From: Nesterenkonia halophila
GTDB taxonomy: Bacteria > Actinomycetota > Actinomycetes > Actinomycetales > Micrococcaceae
Assembly (NCBI RefSeq): GCF_009467795.1
Contig: NZ_WIAX01000012.1
Location: forward strand, 124,001-188,000
Length of the DNA stretch: 64,000 bases
Reading direction: 5' to 3'
Shown in pieces: positions 38,095 through 51,203 of this stretch (its first letter is position 1; every line of letters begins with the position of its first letter). The translations under genes were made by a program, and so were the position numbers. The notes beneath the pieces are model-generated. The model was not told the DNA's origin. It made no database searches and saw nothing but the letters and a program-made list of their open reading frames with translations.

Positions 38095-38100
38095 AGTCTA
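38095..38100 (-). promoter_or_regulatory. -10 box TAGACT for plsC-uvrC
   Basis: TAGACT lies 15 bp downstream of the uvrA stop and about 110 nt before the plsC-like start. It could drive plsC-uvrC independently of the LexA-type uvrA promoter. Confidence 0.45.
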
Positions 38101-38114
38101 GCCCAGAGACGTCG

Positions 38115-41111
<2,997 letters not shown>

Positions 41112-41118
41112 GATGCCC

Positions 41119-41155
41119 AGTGTAAGCCCCCACCCCGACTCGAACAAGTGTTCGA
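41119..41155 (-). promoter_or_regulatory. uvrA promoter with LexA (SOS) box
   Basis: A perfect 16-bp palindrome, TCGAACAAGTGTTCGA (41140-41155), matches the actinobacterial/Gram-positive SOS box. It covers the -35 hexamer TTGTTC (41142-41147, minus strand), which is exactly 17 bp from the -10 TACACT (41119-41124). LexA binding here should block uvrA transcription until DNA damage. Confidence 0.85.
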
Positions 41156-41217
41156 ACAGCGTGCGTCTCCGCATGCTCCCGGCACGCCGCCGCGGGCGCC
41201 GATGCGATCATGGAGAC

Positions 41218-41979
41218 ATGATCCGACCGCTCTCCCCCGCCCCCGCCGCCGTGCTCTTCGACCTCGACGGCACGCTGGTGGACTCCGCCCCGGGGATCAC
41301 CTCGGGCATCGCCGCCGCGCTGGCGGCCCACGACGTCGCTGTCCCCGACCAGCCGGCCCTGGACGCGATGGTCGGCCCTCCGCTGGCCTCCAGCCTGCTC
41401 TCCGTCCCCGGCGTCGACGAGACGAATCTGGCCGCCGTCATCGACCACTACCGCCGCGACTACAGCGCGCGCGGCCTGGGGGACGCCGCCGTCTTCGCCG
41501 GCCTCGACGAGCTGCTCGACGAGCTGCGCGCCGCCGGCACCGCCCTGGCGGTGGCGACGTCGAAGCCGCAGACGCTGGCCGAGCGGCTGATCGCCCGGCA
41601 AGGGCTGCGCGAGCGGCTCGACGTCGTCGTCGGCTCGGACCCGGACGAGACCCGCCCGCATCCGGGCAAGACCGCGATCGTCGGCGAGGCGCTGCAGGCC
41701 CTGGGACTGGGCCCGGGAGCGCCGCGGACCACGATGGTCGGCGACCGGATCTTCGACGTCGAGGGCGCCCGCGGCAACGACCTGCCCTGCCTCGGCGTGC
41801 GCTGGGGCAGCGCGCCCGACGGCGAGCTGGAGGAGGCCGGCGCCGCGCGGATCGTCGACGACGTCGCCGGACTGCGCGAGGCGCTGCGCCGGATCGGCGC
41901 GGGCCCGGAGACGACCGAGACCACCGAGGCCGCCCGGGCCGCCGAGGCCGCCGAGGCCGGCCGGCGTCATGGCATCTGA
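41218..41979 (+). CDS. HAD hydrolase, phosphoglycolate phosphatase-like
   Basis: 253 aa. DLDGTLVDS at 15-23 gives the nucleophile and general acid; ATSKPQ is motif II near 116, and TMVGDRIFDVEGAR near 174-187 is motif IV. The variant matches the Gph/PpaX group. The last 25 residues are Ala/Glu/Thr repeats (ETTETTEAARAAEAAEA). The ATG at 41218 has GGAG only 5 nt upstream. It diverges from uvrA, and the SOS box lies 63 bp upstream of its start. Confidence 0.88.
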   Translation: MIRPLSPAPAAVLFDLDGTLVDSAPGITSGIAAALAAHDVAVPDQPALDAMVGPPLASSLLSVPGVDETNLAAVIDHYRRDYSARGLGDAAVFAGLDELLDELRAAGTALAVATSKPQTLAERLIARQGLRERLDVVVGSDPDETRPHPGKTAIVGEALQALGLGPGAPRTTMVGDRIFDVEGARGNDLPCLGVRWGSAPDGELEEAGAARIVDDVAGLREALRRIGAGPETTETTEAARAAEAAEAGRRHGI

Positions 41980-41993
41980 CCGACAGCAGACCA

Positions 41994-41999
41994 TAGACT
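41994..41999 (+). promoter_or_regulatory. -10 box TAGACT, leaderless MBL-helicase promoter
   Basis: TAGACT ends 7 nt before the ATG at 42007. Confidence 0.6.
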
Positions 42000-42006
42000 G
42001 TCGCGC

Positions 42007-42675
42007 ATGGCCTCCGACAGCACATTGATCCACGACCTCCCGGCGATCACGGTCCGCCGTCTCGCCGTGTCCGAGATGAGCAACAACGTGTATCTGCTCA
42101 CCGCGAAGAAGTCCGGGACCCAGGTGCTGATCGATGCGGCCGCCGACGCCGAGGCCGTCCGCGGCATGCTCGCCGCCTCCGCCGAGGACACGCCCTGCGC
42201 CCCGCAGCTGCGGGCGGTGCTGACCACGCATCGGCACTGGGACCACATCCGCGCGCTGCCCGCGATCGCCGCGGACCCCGACGTCGAGACCGCCGCCGGA
42301 GCGGTGGACGCCGCGGCGATCGAGGAGGCCGAGGACGTGCGGATCGACCGCCGCCTCGAACACGGACAGCTGGTCCAGTACGACGGCATCGGCCTCGACG
42401 TCATCGCCCTGCGCGGCCACACCCCCGGATCGGTCGCCTTCGTCTACCCCGTCGAGGACGGCCCGACGCACGTCTTCACCGGCGACTCGCTCTTCCCCGG
42501 AGGCGTCGGGAAGACCCAGTCCGCAGAGGACTTCGGCTCGCTGCTCGACGACGTCGTCGAGCGGCTCTTCGGCGTCTTCGACGACGACACGATCATCCAC
42601 CCCGGCCACGGTGCGCCCACCACCATCGGCGCCGAGCGTCCGCACCTGGCCGAATGGCAGGAGCGCGGCTGGTGA
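42007..42675 (+). CDS. MBL-fold metallohydrolase (glyoxalase II-like)
   Basis: 222 aa. The dinuclear metal motif HRHWDH (His75, His77, Asp79, His80), then GHTPGSVAF near 139, FTGDSLFP near 159, and the C-terminal HPGHGAPTT near 200, place it with the hydroxyacylglutathione hydrolase group. The organism makes mycothiol, so the thioester substrate may differ; that is inference. The start has a leaderless -10 and the stop overlaps the helicase GTG by 4 nt (GTGA). Confidence 0.92.
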   Translation: MASDSTLIHDLPAITVRRLAVSEMSNNVYLLTAKKSGTQVLIDAAADAEAVRGMLAASAEDTPCAPQLRAVLTTHRHWDHIRALPAIAADPDVETAAGAVDAAAIEEAEDVRIDRRLEHGQLVQYDGIGLDVIALRGHTPGSVAFVYPVEDGPTHVFTGDSLFPGGVGKTQSAEDFGSLLDDVVERLFGVFDDDTIIHPGHGAPTTIGAERPHLAEWQERGW

Positions 42676-45260
42676 GCGCCCGGCCGTCGCTGAGCCAGCA
42701 CCTGCCCGCCGTCGGGTCCGCGAGCGCCGACGAGCTCGTCGCCGCCTTCCAGGAGTGGACCGCCGCCCAGGGCATCACCCTCTATCCCGCCCAGGAGGAC
42801 GCCGTCCTCGAGCTGGCCTCGGGCGGCCACGTCATCATGGCCACGCCCACCGGCTCGGGCAAGTCGCTGGTGGCCGCGGCCGCGCACTTCCTCGCCCTGG
42901 CCCGCGGCGAGCGCAGCGTCTACACCGCGCCGATCAAGGCGCTGGTCTCGGAGAAGTTCTTCGAGCTGGTGGAAGTCTTCGGCCCCGAGAACGTCGGCAT
43001 GGTCACCGGAGACTCCGCGGTGAACGCCCATGCGCCGATCATCTGCTGCACGGCCGAGATCCTGGCGAACGAGGCGCTGCGCGACGGCGCCGAGGCCGAG
43101 GTGGGGCCGGTCATCATGGACGAGTTCCACTTCTACGCCGAGCCGCAGCGCGGCTGGGCGTGGCAGGTGCCGCTGATCGAGCTGCCGCAGGCGCAGTTCC
43201 TGCTGATGTCGGCGACGCTGGGCGACACCTCCGGCTTCGAGCGCCGCATCTCCGCGCGCACCGGCCGCGACGTCGTCACCGTCGCCTCCGCCCACCGTCC
43301 GGTGCCGCTGAGCTTCGAGTACTCGACGACGCCGCTGCAGCAGAAGCTGGAGGAGCTCGTCGCCGACGCGAAGGCGCCGGTCTACGTGGTGCATTTCTCC
43401 CAGCGCGAGGCCGCCGAGCGGGCCGCCGGGCTGGCCTCGCTGAACGTCGCCTCGACCGAGACCCGCGAGCGGATCAAGGAGCGGCTGAAGACCTTCCGCT
43501 TCGCCAAGGGCTACGGCACTGTGCTCAACCGGCTGCTGCGCAGCGGCATCGGCGTCCACCATGCCGGGATGCTGCCGAAGTACCGGAGGCTGGTCGAGCA
43601 GCTGGCCCAGGAAGGGCTGCTGAAGGTCATCTGCGGCACCGACACGCTCGGCGTCGGCATCAACGTGCCGATCCGCACTGTGCTGCTGAGCGCGCTGAGC
43701 AAGTACGACGGAGCCCGGACGCGGCAGCTCAAGGCCCGCGAGTTCCACCAGATCGCCGGCCGGGCCGGCCGGGCGGGCTACGACGACGAGGGCACCGTGG
43801 TCGTGCAGGCTCCCGCCCACGTCATCGAGAACGAGCAGGCGCTGGCCAAGGCGCGCGCCAAGCACGGCGACGACCAGAAGAAGGTCGACCAGGCGGTGCG
43901 CTCGGCCGGGAAGAAGAAGCCGCCCGAGGGCTTCGTCTCCTGGAGCGAGAAGAGCTTCGACCGACTGGTCGCCGCGCAGCCGGAGCCGATGGTCTCGCGG
44001 ATGCGCATCAGCTATGCGATGGTGCTGCAGATGCTGCAGCGCCCGCAGGATCCGATCCTCGGGCTGCGCCGGCTGATCCTGGCCTCCGACGAGACGCCGG
44101 CGCGGAAGGCCATCCTGCAGCGCCGGGCGCTGGAGATCCTCCGCGAACTGCTCGTCGCCGGAGTGCTGGAGCGCCTCGACGAGCCTGACGAGGACGGCCG
44201 GACGGTGGACCTGACGCTGGCGCTGCAGGACGACTTCGCGCTCAACCAGCCGCTGGCGCCCTTCGCCGTCGCCGCCCTGGAGCTGCTGGACCCGGAGTCG
44301 GAGTCCTATGCGCTGGACGTGATCAGCGTCATCGAGTCCATCCTGGAGACGCCGTACCAGGTCACCGGGGCGCAGGTGAAGAAGCTGAAGTCGGAGAAGC
44401 TCGCCGAGCTCAAGGCCGACGGCGTCGAGTACGTCGAGCGGATGCGGATCCTCGACGAGATGTCCCATCCCCAGCCGCTGAAGGAGCTGCTCACCCAGCA
44501 GTTCGAGGTCTACCGGAGCTCCGCGCCGTGGGCCGGCGACCACGAGCTCACGCCGAAGGCGGTGGTGCGCGACATGGTGGAGCGCGCCTTCAGCTTCACC
44601 GACATGGTCAACCACTACCAGCTCGCCCGGTCGGAGGGCGTGCTGCTGCGCTACCTGACCGACGCCTATAAGGCGCTGCGCCGGACCGTGCCGCAGGACA
44701 AGGTCACCGAGCCGCTCCAGGACCTCGTCGAGTGGCTCGGGGAGCTCATCCGCCAGACCGACAACTCGCTGCTCGAGGAGTGGGAGAAGCTCGCCGGCGG
44801 CGAGGACGCCACCGCCGCGGACCTCGACCTCTCCCCCGACGTGGCGGAGGAGCCCGACCGGGTCACCGCCAATCCGCGGGCCTTCAAGGTCATGGTGCGC
44901 AACGCGATGTTCCTGCGCGCCCAGCTCTTCGCCGACGAGAAGGAGCAGGACCTCGAGGAGCTCGACGGCGAGACCGGCGGCTGGACCGCCGACCGCTGGG
45001 CCGAGGCCATGGACGCCTTCTTCGGCGTCTACGACGACGTCTTCGTCGACGCCCATGCCCGCGGCCCGGGGCTGATCCGCATCGACGAGTCGCCCGACGG
45101 GCATCCCGGCCGCTGGCGGGCGGTGCAGGTGCTCGACGACGCCGAGGGGAACCACGACTGGGGCATCCACGCCTGGATCGACCTGGCGGCCTCCGACGCG
45201 GCCGGCGCGCCGGAGGTGCTCGTCGACCACGTCGGCGAGCTGCATCAGGCTCCGTCCTGA
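42672..45260 (+). CDS. SKI2/Mtr4-like DExH helicase with DUF3516
   Basis: 862 aa superfamily 2 helicase. Walker A TPTGSGKS is at 58-65, the DExH box DEFH at 150-153, motif III LMSATLGD near 184, and motif VI HQIAGRAGRAG near 363. The long C-terminal region (from about 430) is the actinobacterial DUF3516 module. The GTG at 42672 overlaps the MBL stop, giving the N-terminus MSARPSLSQHL. Likely an RNA helicase or RNA-quality-control factor, by homology only. Confidence 0.93.
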   Translation: MSARPSLSQHLPAVGSASADELVAAFQEWTAAQGITLYPAQEDAVLELASGGHVIMATPTGSGKSLVAAAAHFLALARGERSVYTAPIKALVSEKFFELVEVFGPENVGMVTGDSAVNAHAPIICCTAEILANEALRDGAEAEVGPVIMDEFHFYAEPQRGWAWQVPLIELPQAQFLLMSATLGDTSGFERRISARTGRDVVTVASAHRPVPLSFEYSTTPLQQKLEELVADAKAPVYVVHFSQREAAERAAGLASLNVASTETRERIKERLKTFRFAKGYGTVLNRLLRSGIGVHHAGMLPKYRRLVEQLAQEGLLKVICGTDTLGVGINVPIRTVLLSALSKYDGARTRQLKAREFHQIAGRAGRAGYDDEGTVVVQAPAHVIENEQALAKARAKHGDDQKKVDQAVRSAGKKKPPEGFVSWSEKSFDRLVAAQPEPMVSRMRISYAMVLQMLQRPQDPILGLRRLILASDETPARKAILQRRALEILRELLVAGVLERLDEPDEDGRTVDLTLALQDDFALNQPLAPFAVAALELLDPESESYALDVISVIESILETPYQVTGAQVKKLKSEKLAELKADGVEYVERMRILDEMSHPQPLKELLTQQFEVYRSSAPWAGDHELTPKAVVRDMVERAFSFTDMVNHYQLARSEGVLLRYLTDAYKALRRTVPQDKVTEPLQDLVEWLGELIRQTDNSLLEEWEKLAGGEDATAADLDLSPDVAEEPDRVTANPRAFKVMVRNAMFLRAQLFADEKEQDLEELDGETGGWTADRWAEAMDAFFGVYDDVFVDAHARGPGLIRIDESPDGHPGRWRAVQVLDDAEGNHDWGIHAWIDLAASDAAGAPEVLVDHVGELHQAPS

Positions 45261-45322
45261 CGCCTCGCCGCCGGAGCCGCGGCGTGCCGCCCAGCCGACC
45301 ACCAGCCGCCCAGGAGGAGACG

Positions 45323-46693
45323 ATGGCACCGCATCCCGCCCGCGACGCCGCGCCGACGGCCGTGCCGCTCGGCGAGCCGCCGGTCCGCACGCTGCGCGAC
45401 GGCACCCGGCTGGTCGACCGGCGCTTCCGCGTGCCGCTGGACCATGCCGAGCCGCAGGGCGAGCAGCTGGAGGTCTTCGCCCGCGAATTCGTCTCCGCCG
45501 AGGCCGTGGCCCGCGGCGAGGAGCACGTCGCGGCGATGCCGTGGCTGCTCTTCCTGCAGGGCGGGCCGGGCGGCAAGGGCTCGCGTCCGGCACGCTTGAA
45601 CGGCTGGATGCAGGAGGCCGCCGGGCGCTTCCGGATCCTGATGCTCGATCAGCGCGGCACCGGCCGGTCGACGCCGCTAACCCGCCGAAGCCTCGCCGAC
45701 CGCGGCGACGCCGCCGCACAGGCGCGGCATCTGCGCCGCTTCCGCGCCGACTCCATCGTCGCCGACGCCGAGCGCATCCGCCGGGCCCTGGGAGTGGCGA
45801 GCTGGAGCGTGCTGGGCCAGAGCTTCGGCGGGTTCTGCACGCTGAGCTATCTCTCCTTCCACCCCGAGGGGCTGGACCGCGCGCTGCTCACCGGCGGACT
45901 GGCTCCGCTCACCGGCCACGCCGACCGCGTCTACCGCGCCACCTATGCGCGGATGCGGGCACGGAACGCCGAGCACTTCGTCCGCTTCCCGGAGGACCGT
46001 GAGCGGCTCGACGCGGTGATCGACCACCTGCGCGCCCACGACGTGCGGCTGCCCGACGGCTCGGCGCTGACCGTGCCGCGGCTGCAGATGCTGGGCATGC
46101 GGCTCGGCGGCGAGACCCGCGCCGACTCGCTGCACTACCTTCTCGAGGAGGCCTTCGAGGATGCGGCGCGGACCCGGCTGGCCGACGGCTTCCTCGCCGA
46201 GGTCGGCGCCGAGATCTCGCTGGCCGACCGGCCGCTCTACGGGCTGATCCACGAGTCGATCTACGGGCAGCCGGCCGCGCGCACCGAGGGTCGCGGCGAC
46301 ACCGCCTGGGCCGCCGAGCGCGTGCTGGCCGAGCACCCCGACTTCTCGCCGGAGGCGAGCTCCCCGCTGCTGCTCGGCGAGATGTTCTTCCGCGACCATG
46401 TCGCCGGCGACCCGGTGCTCGCGCCGCTGCTCGAGACCGCCGAGGCGGTCGCCGCGGTCGACGACTGGACGCCGCTCTACGATCTCGACCAGCTGGCGCG
46501 CAACGAGGTGCCCGCCGCCGCGGCCGTCTACACCGACGACGTCTACGTCGACCGGGACCTCTCGCGGGAGACCGCCGCCCGGGTGCAGAACCTGCAGGTG
46601 TGGGAGACCGACGCCTTCCACCACGACGGGCTCGGCGACGACGGCCCCCGCGTGCTGCGCGAGCTGCTGCGCCGCGCCGACGCCGCGGGCTGA
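45323..46693 (+). CDS. S33 alpha/beta hydrolase (proline iminopeptidase-like)
   Basis: 456 aa. The oxyanion block LFLQGGPGGKG is at 77-87, DQRGTGRS at 109-116, and the nucleophile elbow GQSFGG with Ser167. A large cap domain follows, then the C-terminal Asp (YTDDVYVDRD) and His (FHHDGLG) regions. This is the long proline-iminopeptidase subgroup that trims N-terminal proline from peptides. The ATG follows AGGAGGAGACG, 62 bp after the helicase. No signal peptide is visible, so it is cytosolic. Confidence 0.92.
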   Translation: MAPHPARDAAPTAVPLGEPPVRTLRDGTRLVDRRFRVPLDHAEPQGEQLEVFAREFVSAEAVARGEEHVAAMPWLLFLQGGPGGKGSRPARLNGWMQEAAGRFRILMLDQRGTGRSTPLTRRSLADRGDAAAQARHLRRFRADSIVADAERIRRALGVASWSVLGQSFGGFCTLSYLSFHPEGLDRALLTGGLAPLTGHADRVYRATYARMRARNAEHFVRFPEDRERLDAVIDHLRAHDVRLPDGSALTVPRLQMLGMRLGGETRADSLHYLLEEAFEDAARTRLADGFLAEVGAEISLADRPLYGLIHESIYGQPAARTEGRGDTAWAAERVLAEHPDFSPEASSPLLLGEMFFRDHVAGDPVLAPLLETAEAVAAVDDWTPLYDLDQLARNEVPAAAAVYTDDVYVDRDLSRETAARVQNLQVWETDAFHHDGLGDDGPRVLRELLRRADAAG

Positions 46694-46726
46694 GGTCCGA
46701 CGGCGACGGCCCCGCCGTCGGACCTC
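46692..46726. terminator. Bidirectional terminator overlapping the hydrolase stop
   Basis: A 14-bp stem (46692-46705 with 46713-46726), loop of 7 nt, begins inside the TGA stop of the S33 hydrolase and ends 6 bp before the convergent TerC gene stop. Confidence 0.8.
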
Positions 46727-46732
46727 GGCCGT

Positions 46733-47959
46733 TCAGCCGCGCGCGGGGCCGCCGAGGTCCTCGGGCCGCAGCTCGCGGTGCTCGACGCCGTGGGCGTCGT
46801 CCAGCACCGCCAGATACCGCTCTCGGTGCTCGATCAGCGCGTCCTTGTGCTTCTCGGGCACCTTCTCGTAGCGCGCCCGCCACCGGTCGACGGACTCGCG
46901 GGCGGCGTCGAGCTCCTGCTGCGTCCCGCCGGACTCCACCAGGGCCAGGTACGTCCGCGAGGACTGCTCGGCGTTCTGGATGACGCGCAGCGCCCGGCCC
47001 TTCGGCGCCAGCAGCGAGGCGACCACGGTGATGACCAGCACCGCCAGGATCACCAGCAGGGACAGTCCGGTGGGCACCTCGGCGACGTGGACGCTCTCGC
47101 CGTCGTTGATGAAGGGCAGCTTGTTCTCGTGCAGGGCGTGGAGCATCAGCTTCACGCCGATGAAGCCCAGGATGATCGCCAGGCCGTAGGAGAGGTAGAT
47201 CAGCCGGTCCAGCAGGCCGTCGATGAGGAAGTAGAGCTGGCGCAGCCCCATCAGCGAGAAGGCCGTGGCGGTGAACACGATGTAGGGCTCCTGGGTGAGC
47301 CCGTAGATCGCGGGGATCGAGTCCAGCGCGAAGAGGATGTCGGTGCCGCCGATGGCCACCATCACCAGCAGCATCGGCGTCATCATCCGCTTGCCGTCGA
47401 CACGGGTGAACAGCCGGTCGCCGTCGTAGTGGTCGGTGGTGGGGATGACCTTCTTGGCCAGCCGGATGAAGATGTTGTCGGCCTCGTCGGCCTCGTCGCC
47501 GGTGAGCTCCTTCTTCAGCAGCTGGCCGGCGGTGAGCAGCAGGATGATGCCGAAGAGGTAGAAGACGTCGCTCCAGACGCTGATGATCCCGGCGCCGGCG
47601 AGGATGAAGGCGGTGCGGGCGATCAGCGCGAAGACGATGCCGAAGAGCAGGACCTTCTGCTGGTCCTCGCGGGGAACGTGGAAGCTGGCCATGATGACCA
47701 GGAAGACGAAGAGGTTGTCCACCGAGAGCGCCTTCTCGGTGACATAGCCGGCGTAGTACTCGGTGGCTCCGGCATAGTCGCCGACGACGAGGAAGACCAG
47801 TCCGAAGAGCAGGGCCAGGGCGATGTAGATCGCCGACCAGACGGCGGCCTCGCGGATCGAGGGCGCGTGGGCCTTGCGGACGTGGGCGAAGAAGTCGAAG
47901 AGCAGCAAGCCGATGATGACGGCGAGGGTGATGCCCCAGATGAGCGGGGTGTATTCCAT
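46733..47959 (-). CDS. TerC-family membrane protein (probable Mn2+ exporter)
   Basis: 408 aa, about nine hydrophobic helices. Characteristic TerC blocks are EKALSVDNLFVFLVI (about 71-85), with the acidic residue in the membrane, and GGTDILFALDSIPAI near 205. A charged, helical C-terminal tail follows after about residue 315. Members such as Alx, MeeY and YceF move manganese or support metal loading of exported proteins. A yybP-ykoY riboswitch candidate immediately upstream supports manganese as the signal. The ATG at 47959 has AAAGGA about 10 nt upstream. Confidence 0.93.
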   Translation of the reverse strand: MEYTPLIWGITLAVIIGLLLFDFFAHVRKAHAPSIREAAVWSAIYIALALLFGLVFLVVGDYAGATEYYAGYVTEKALSVDNLFVFLVIMASFHVPREDQQKVLLFGIVFALIARTAFILAGAGIISVWSDVFYLFGIILLLTAGQLLKKELTGDEADEADNIFIRLAKKVIPTTDHYDGDRLFTRVDGKRMMTPMLLVMVAIGGTDILFALDSIPAIYGLTQEPYIVFTATAFSLMGLRQLYFLIDGLLDRLIYLSYGLAIILGFIGVKLMLHALHENKLPFINDGESVHVAEVPTGLSLLVILAVLVITVVASLLAPKGRALRVIQNAEQSSRTYLALVESGGTQQELDAARESVDRWRARYEKVPEKHKDALIEHRERYLAVLDDAHGVEHRELRPEDLGGPARG

Positions 47960-47973
47960 GGACGGAGTCCTTT

Positions 47974-48156
47974 CACGAGGTCGCTCGCGGACACGGGCAG
48001 GCCTCGTGAGTCTCTCCGCCCGGTGCCGGCGGCCCGTCCCGGAGCAGGCCCCGGCGGGCGGTCGGCGCAGGCCGCCGTCCCCGGCGGGCCGCCTTCGGCC
48101 CGCGTGCTGACGTGGACGGCGCGGCAGGATACTCCCTCACGCGCAGGCCCATCATA
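47974..48156 (-). promoter_or_regulatory. Probable yybP-ykoY Mn2+ riboswitch and promoter for TerC
   Basis: On the minus strand a TATGAT -10 box (48151-48156) is followed within 10 nt by CGTGAGGGAGTATC, matching the conserved 5' GGGAGUA element. The 3' element GAGCGACCTCGTG (47974-47986) resembles the conserved AGCAAGACC-type 3' strand. CGTGAGG (48135-48141) and CCTCGTG (47974-47980) can pair as P1 (two G-U). CACGAGG (48002-48008) can pair perfectly with the same CCTCGTG, so two states compete next to the AAAGGA ribosome site. The class typically precedes terC genes. Internal arms are G+C-rich and not resolved by eye. Confidence 0.72.
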
Positions 48157-48200
48157 ACGGCTCGGCCGCCCGCCAGCACCATCGCACCCGGGGCGGCGCG

Positions 48201-50372
<2,172 letters not shown>

Positions 50373-50531
50373 CGTTCGCTCGCTCCCCGTCTCCTCGTGT
50401 CGCTCCGAGCCGGGCCCCGGCTCGCTCTCCGCCCACCCTATCGCCCGTCTGCCCGGGAGATGAGTCCGCGGGACGTGCGGCGATGATGCCGCATTCCCAC
50501 ACGTGCCGCGGAGCCGTCGCCTGCGGCGGGG

Positions 50532-51203
50532 TCAGCGGCCGAGGCGCCGGCGCAGCGCCTCCATCAGCTCGTCGACCTGCGCCTCGAGCGCCGCGCGCGT
50601 GGAGTCGTTGTCCAGCACGACGTCGGCGGCCGCGGCGCGCTCGGCGTCGCTCGCCTGGGCGGCGAGCCGGGCGCGGGCGTCGGCGGCGTCGACGCCGCGG
50701 TCCTCGACGAGGCGCCGCACGCGTTCCTCCTCCGGCGCCCGGACCACCACGACGACGTCGAAGCGGTCCTGCTGGCCGGTCTCGACGAGCAGCGGGATGT
50801 CCTCGACGACGACGCTCCCCGGCGCGGCCGCCTGCAGCCGACGACGGGACTCGGCGCGCACCCGCGGGTGCACGATGCCGTTGAGCCGCTCGCGGGCCGC
50901 CTCGTCGGCGAAGACGATCCGTCCCAGCGCCGGACGGTCCAGGGCGCCGTCGGCGTCGAGGACCTCCTCGCCGAAGGCCGAGACGACCTCGCCCAGCCCC
51001 TCGGTGCCGGGCTCGAGCACCTCGCGGGCGATGCGGTCGGCGTCGATGATCTGTGCGCCGCCGTCGGCCATCCGCGCCGAGACGGTGGACTTGCCGGAGG
51101 CGATCCCCCCGGTCAGCCCGACTTGGACGATCGCGTCGGCGGCGCGCCGCCGGGACTCGTCATGCGCCTCGGACGAGACCCGGCTCCTCGCGGCGGCGCT
51201 CAG
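50532..51203 (-). CDS. coaE: Dephospho-CoA kinase, probable CTG start
   Basis: 223 aa. The last step of CoA synthesis. The P-loop GLTGGIASGKST (29-40) is followed by IIDADRIAREVLEPG and VEDIPLLVETG. There is no in-frame ATG, GTG or TTG between the upstream stop and the P-loop; the first ATG (51071) would remove the P-loop. The CTG at 51203 overlaps the BCCT stop as CTGA and has GAGGAG 8 nt upstream, like the ATGA/GTGA pairs elsewhere. An ATC at 51131 would give a family-like N-terminus but has no ribosome site. The first 25 residues from the CTG look unstructured. Confidence 0.93.
   Translation of the reverse strand: MSAAARSRVSSEAHDESRRRAADAIVQVGLTGGIASGKSTVSARMADGGAQIIDADRIAREVLEPGTEGLGEVVSAFGEEVLDADGALDRPALGRIVFADEAARERLNGIVHPRVRAESRRRLQAAAPGSVVVEDIPLLVETGQQDRFDVVVVVRAPEEERVRRLVEDRGVDAADARARLAAQASDAERAAAADVVLDNDSTRAALEAQVDELMEALRRRLGR

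Noticed and set aside
42444-45719. A 1091-codon minus-strand open frame opposite the helicase.
   Set aside because: Same antisense effect; the plus strand carries all SF2 helicase motifs and the minus frame has none.
51071-51071. ATG at 51071 as the coaE start.
   Set aside because: It lies downstream of the P-loop GLTGGIASGKST, so the product would lack the ATP-binding site required by the family.
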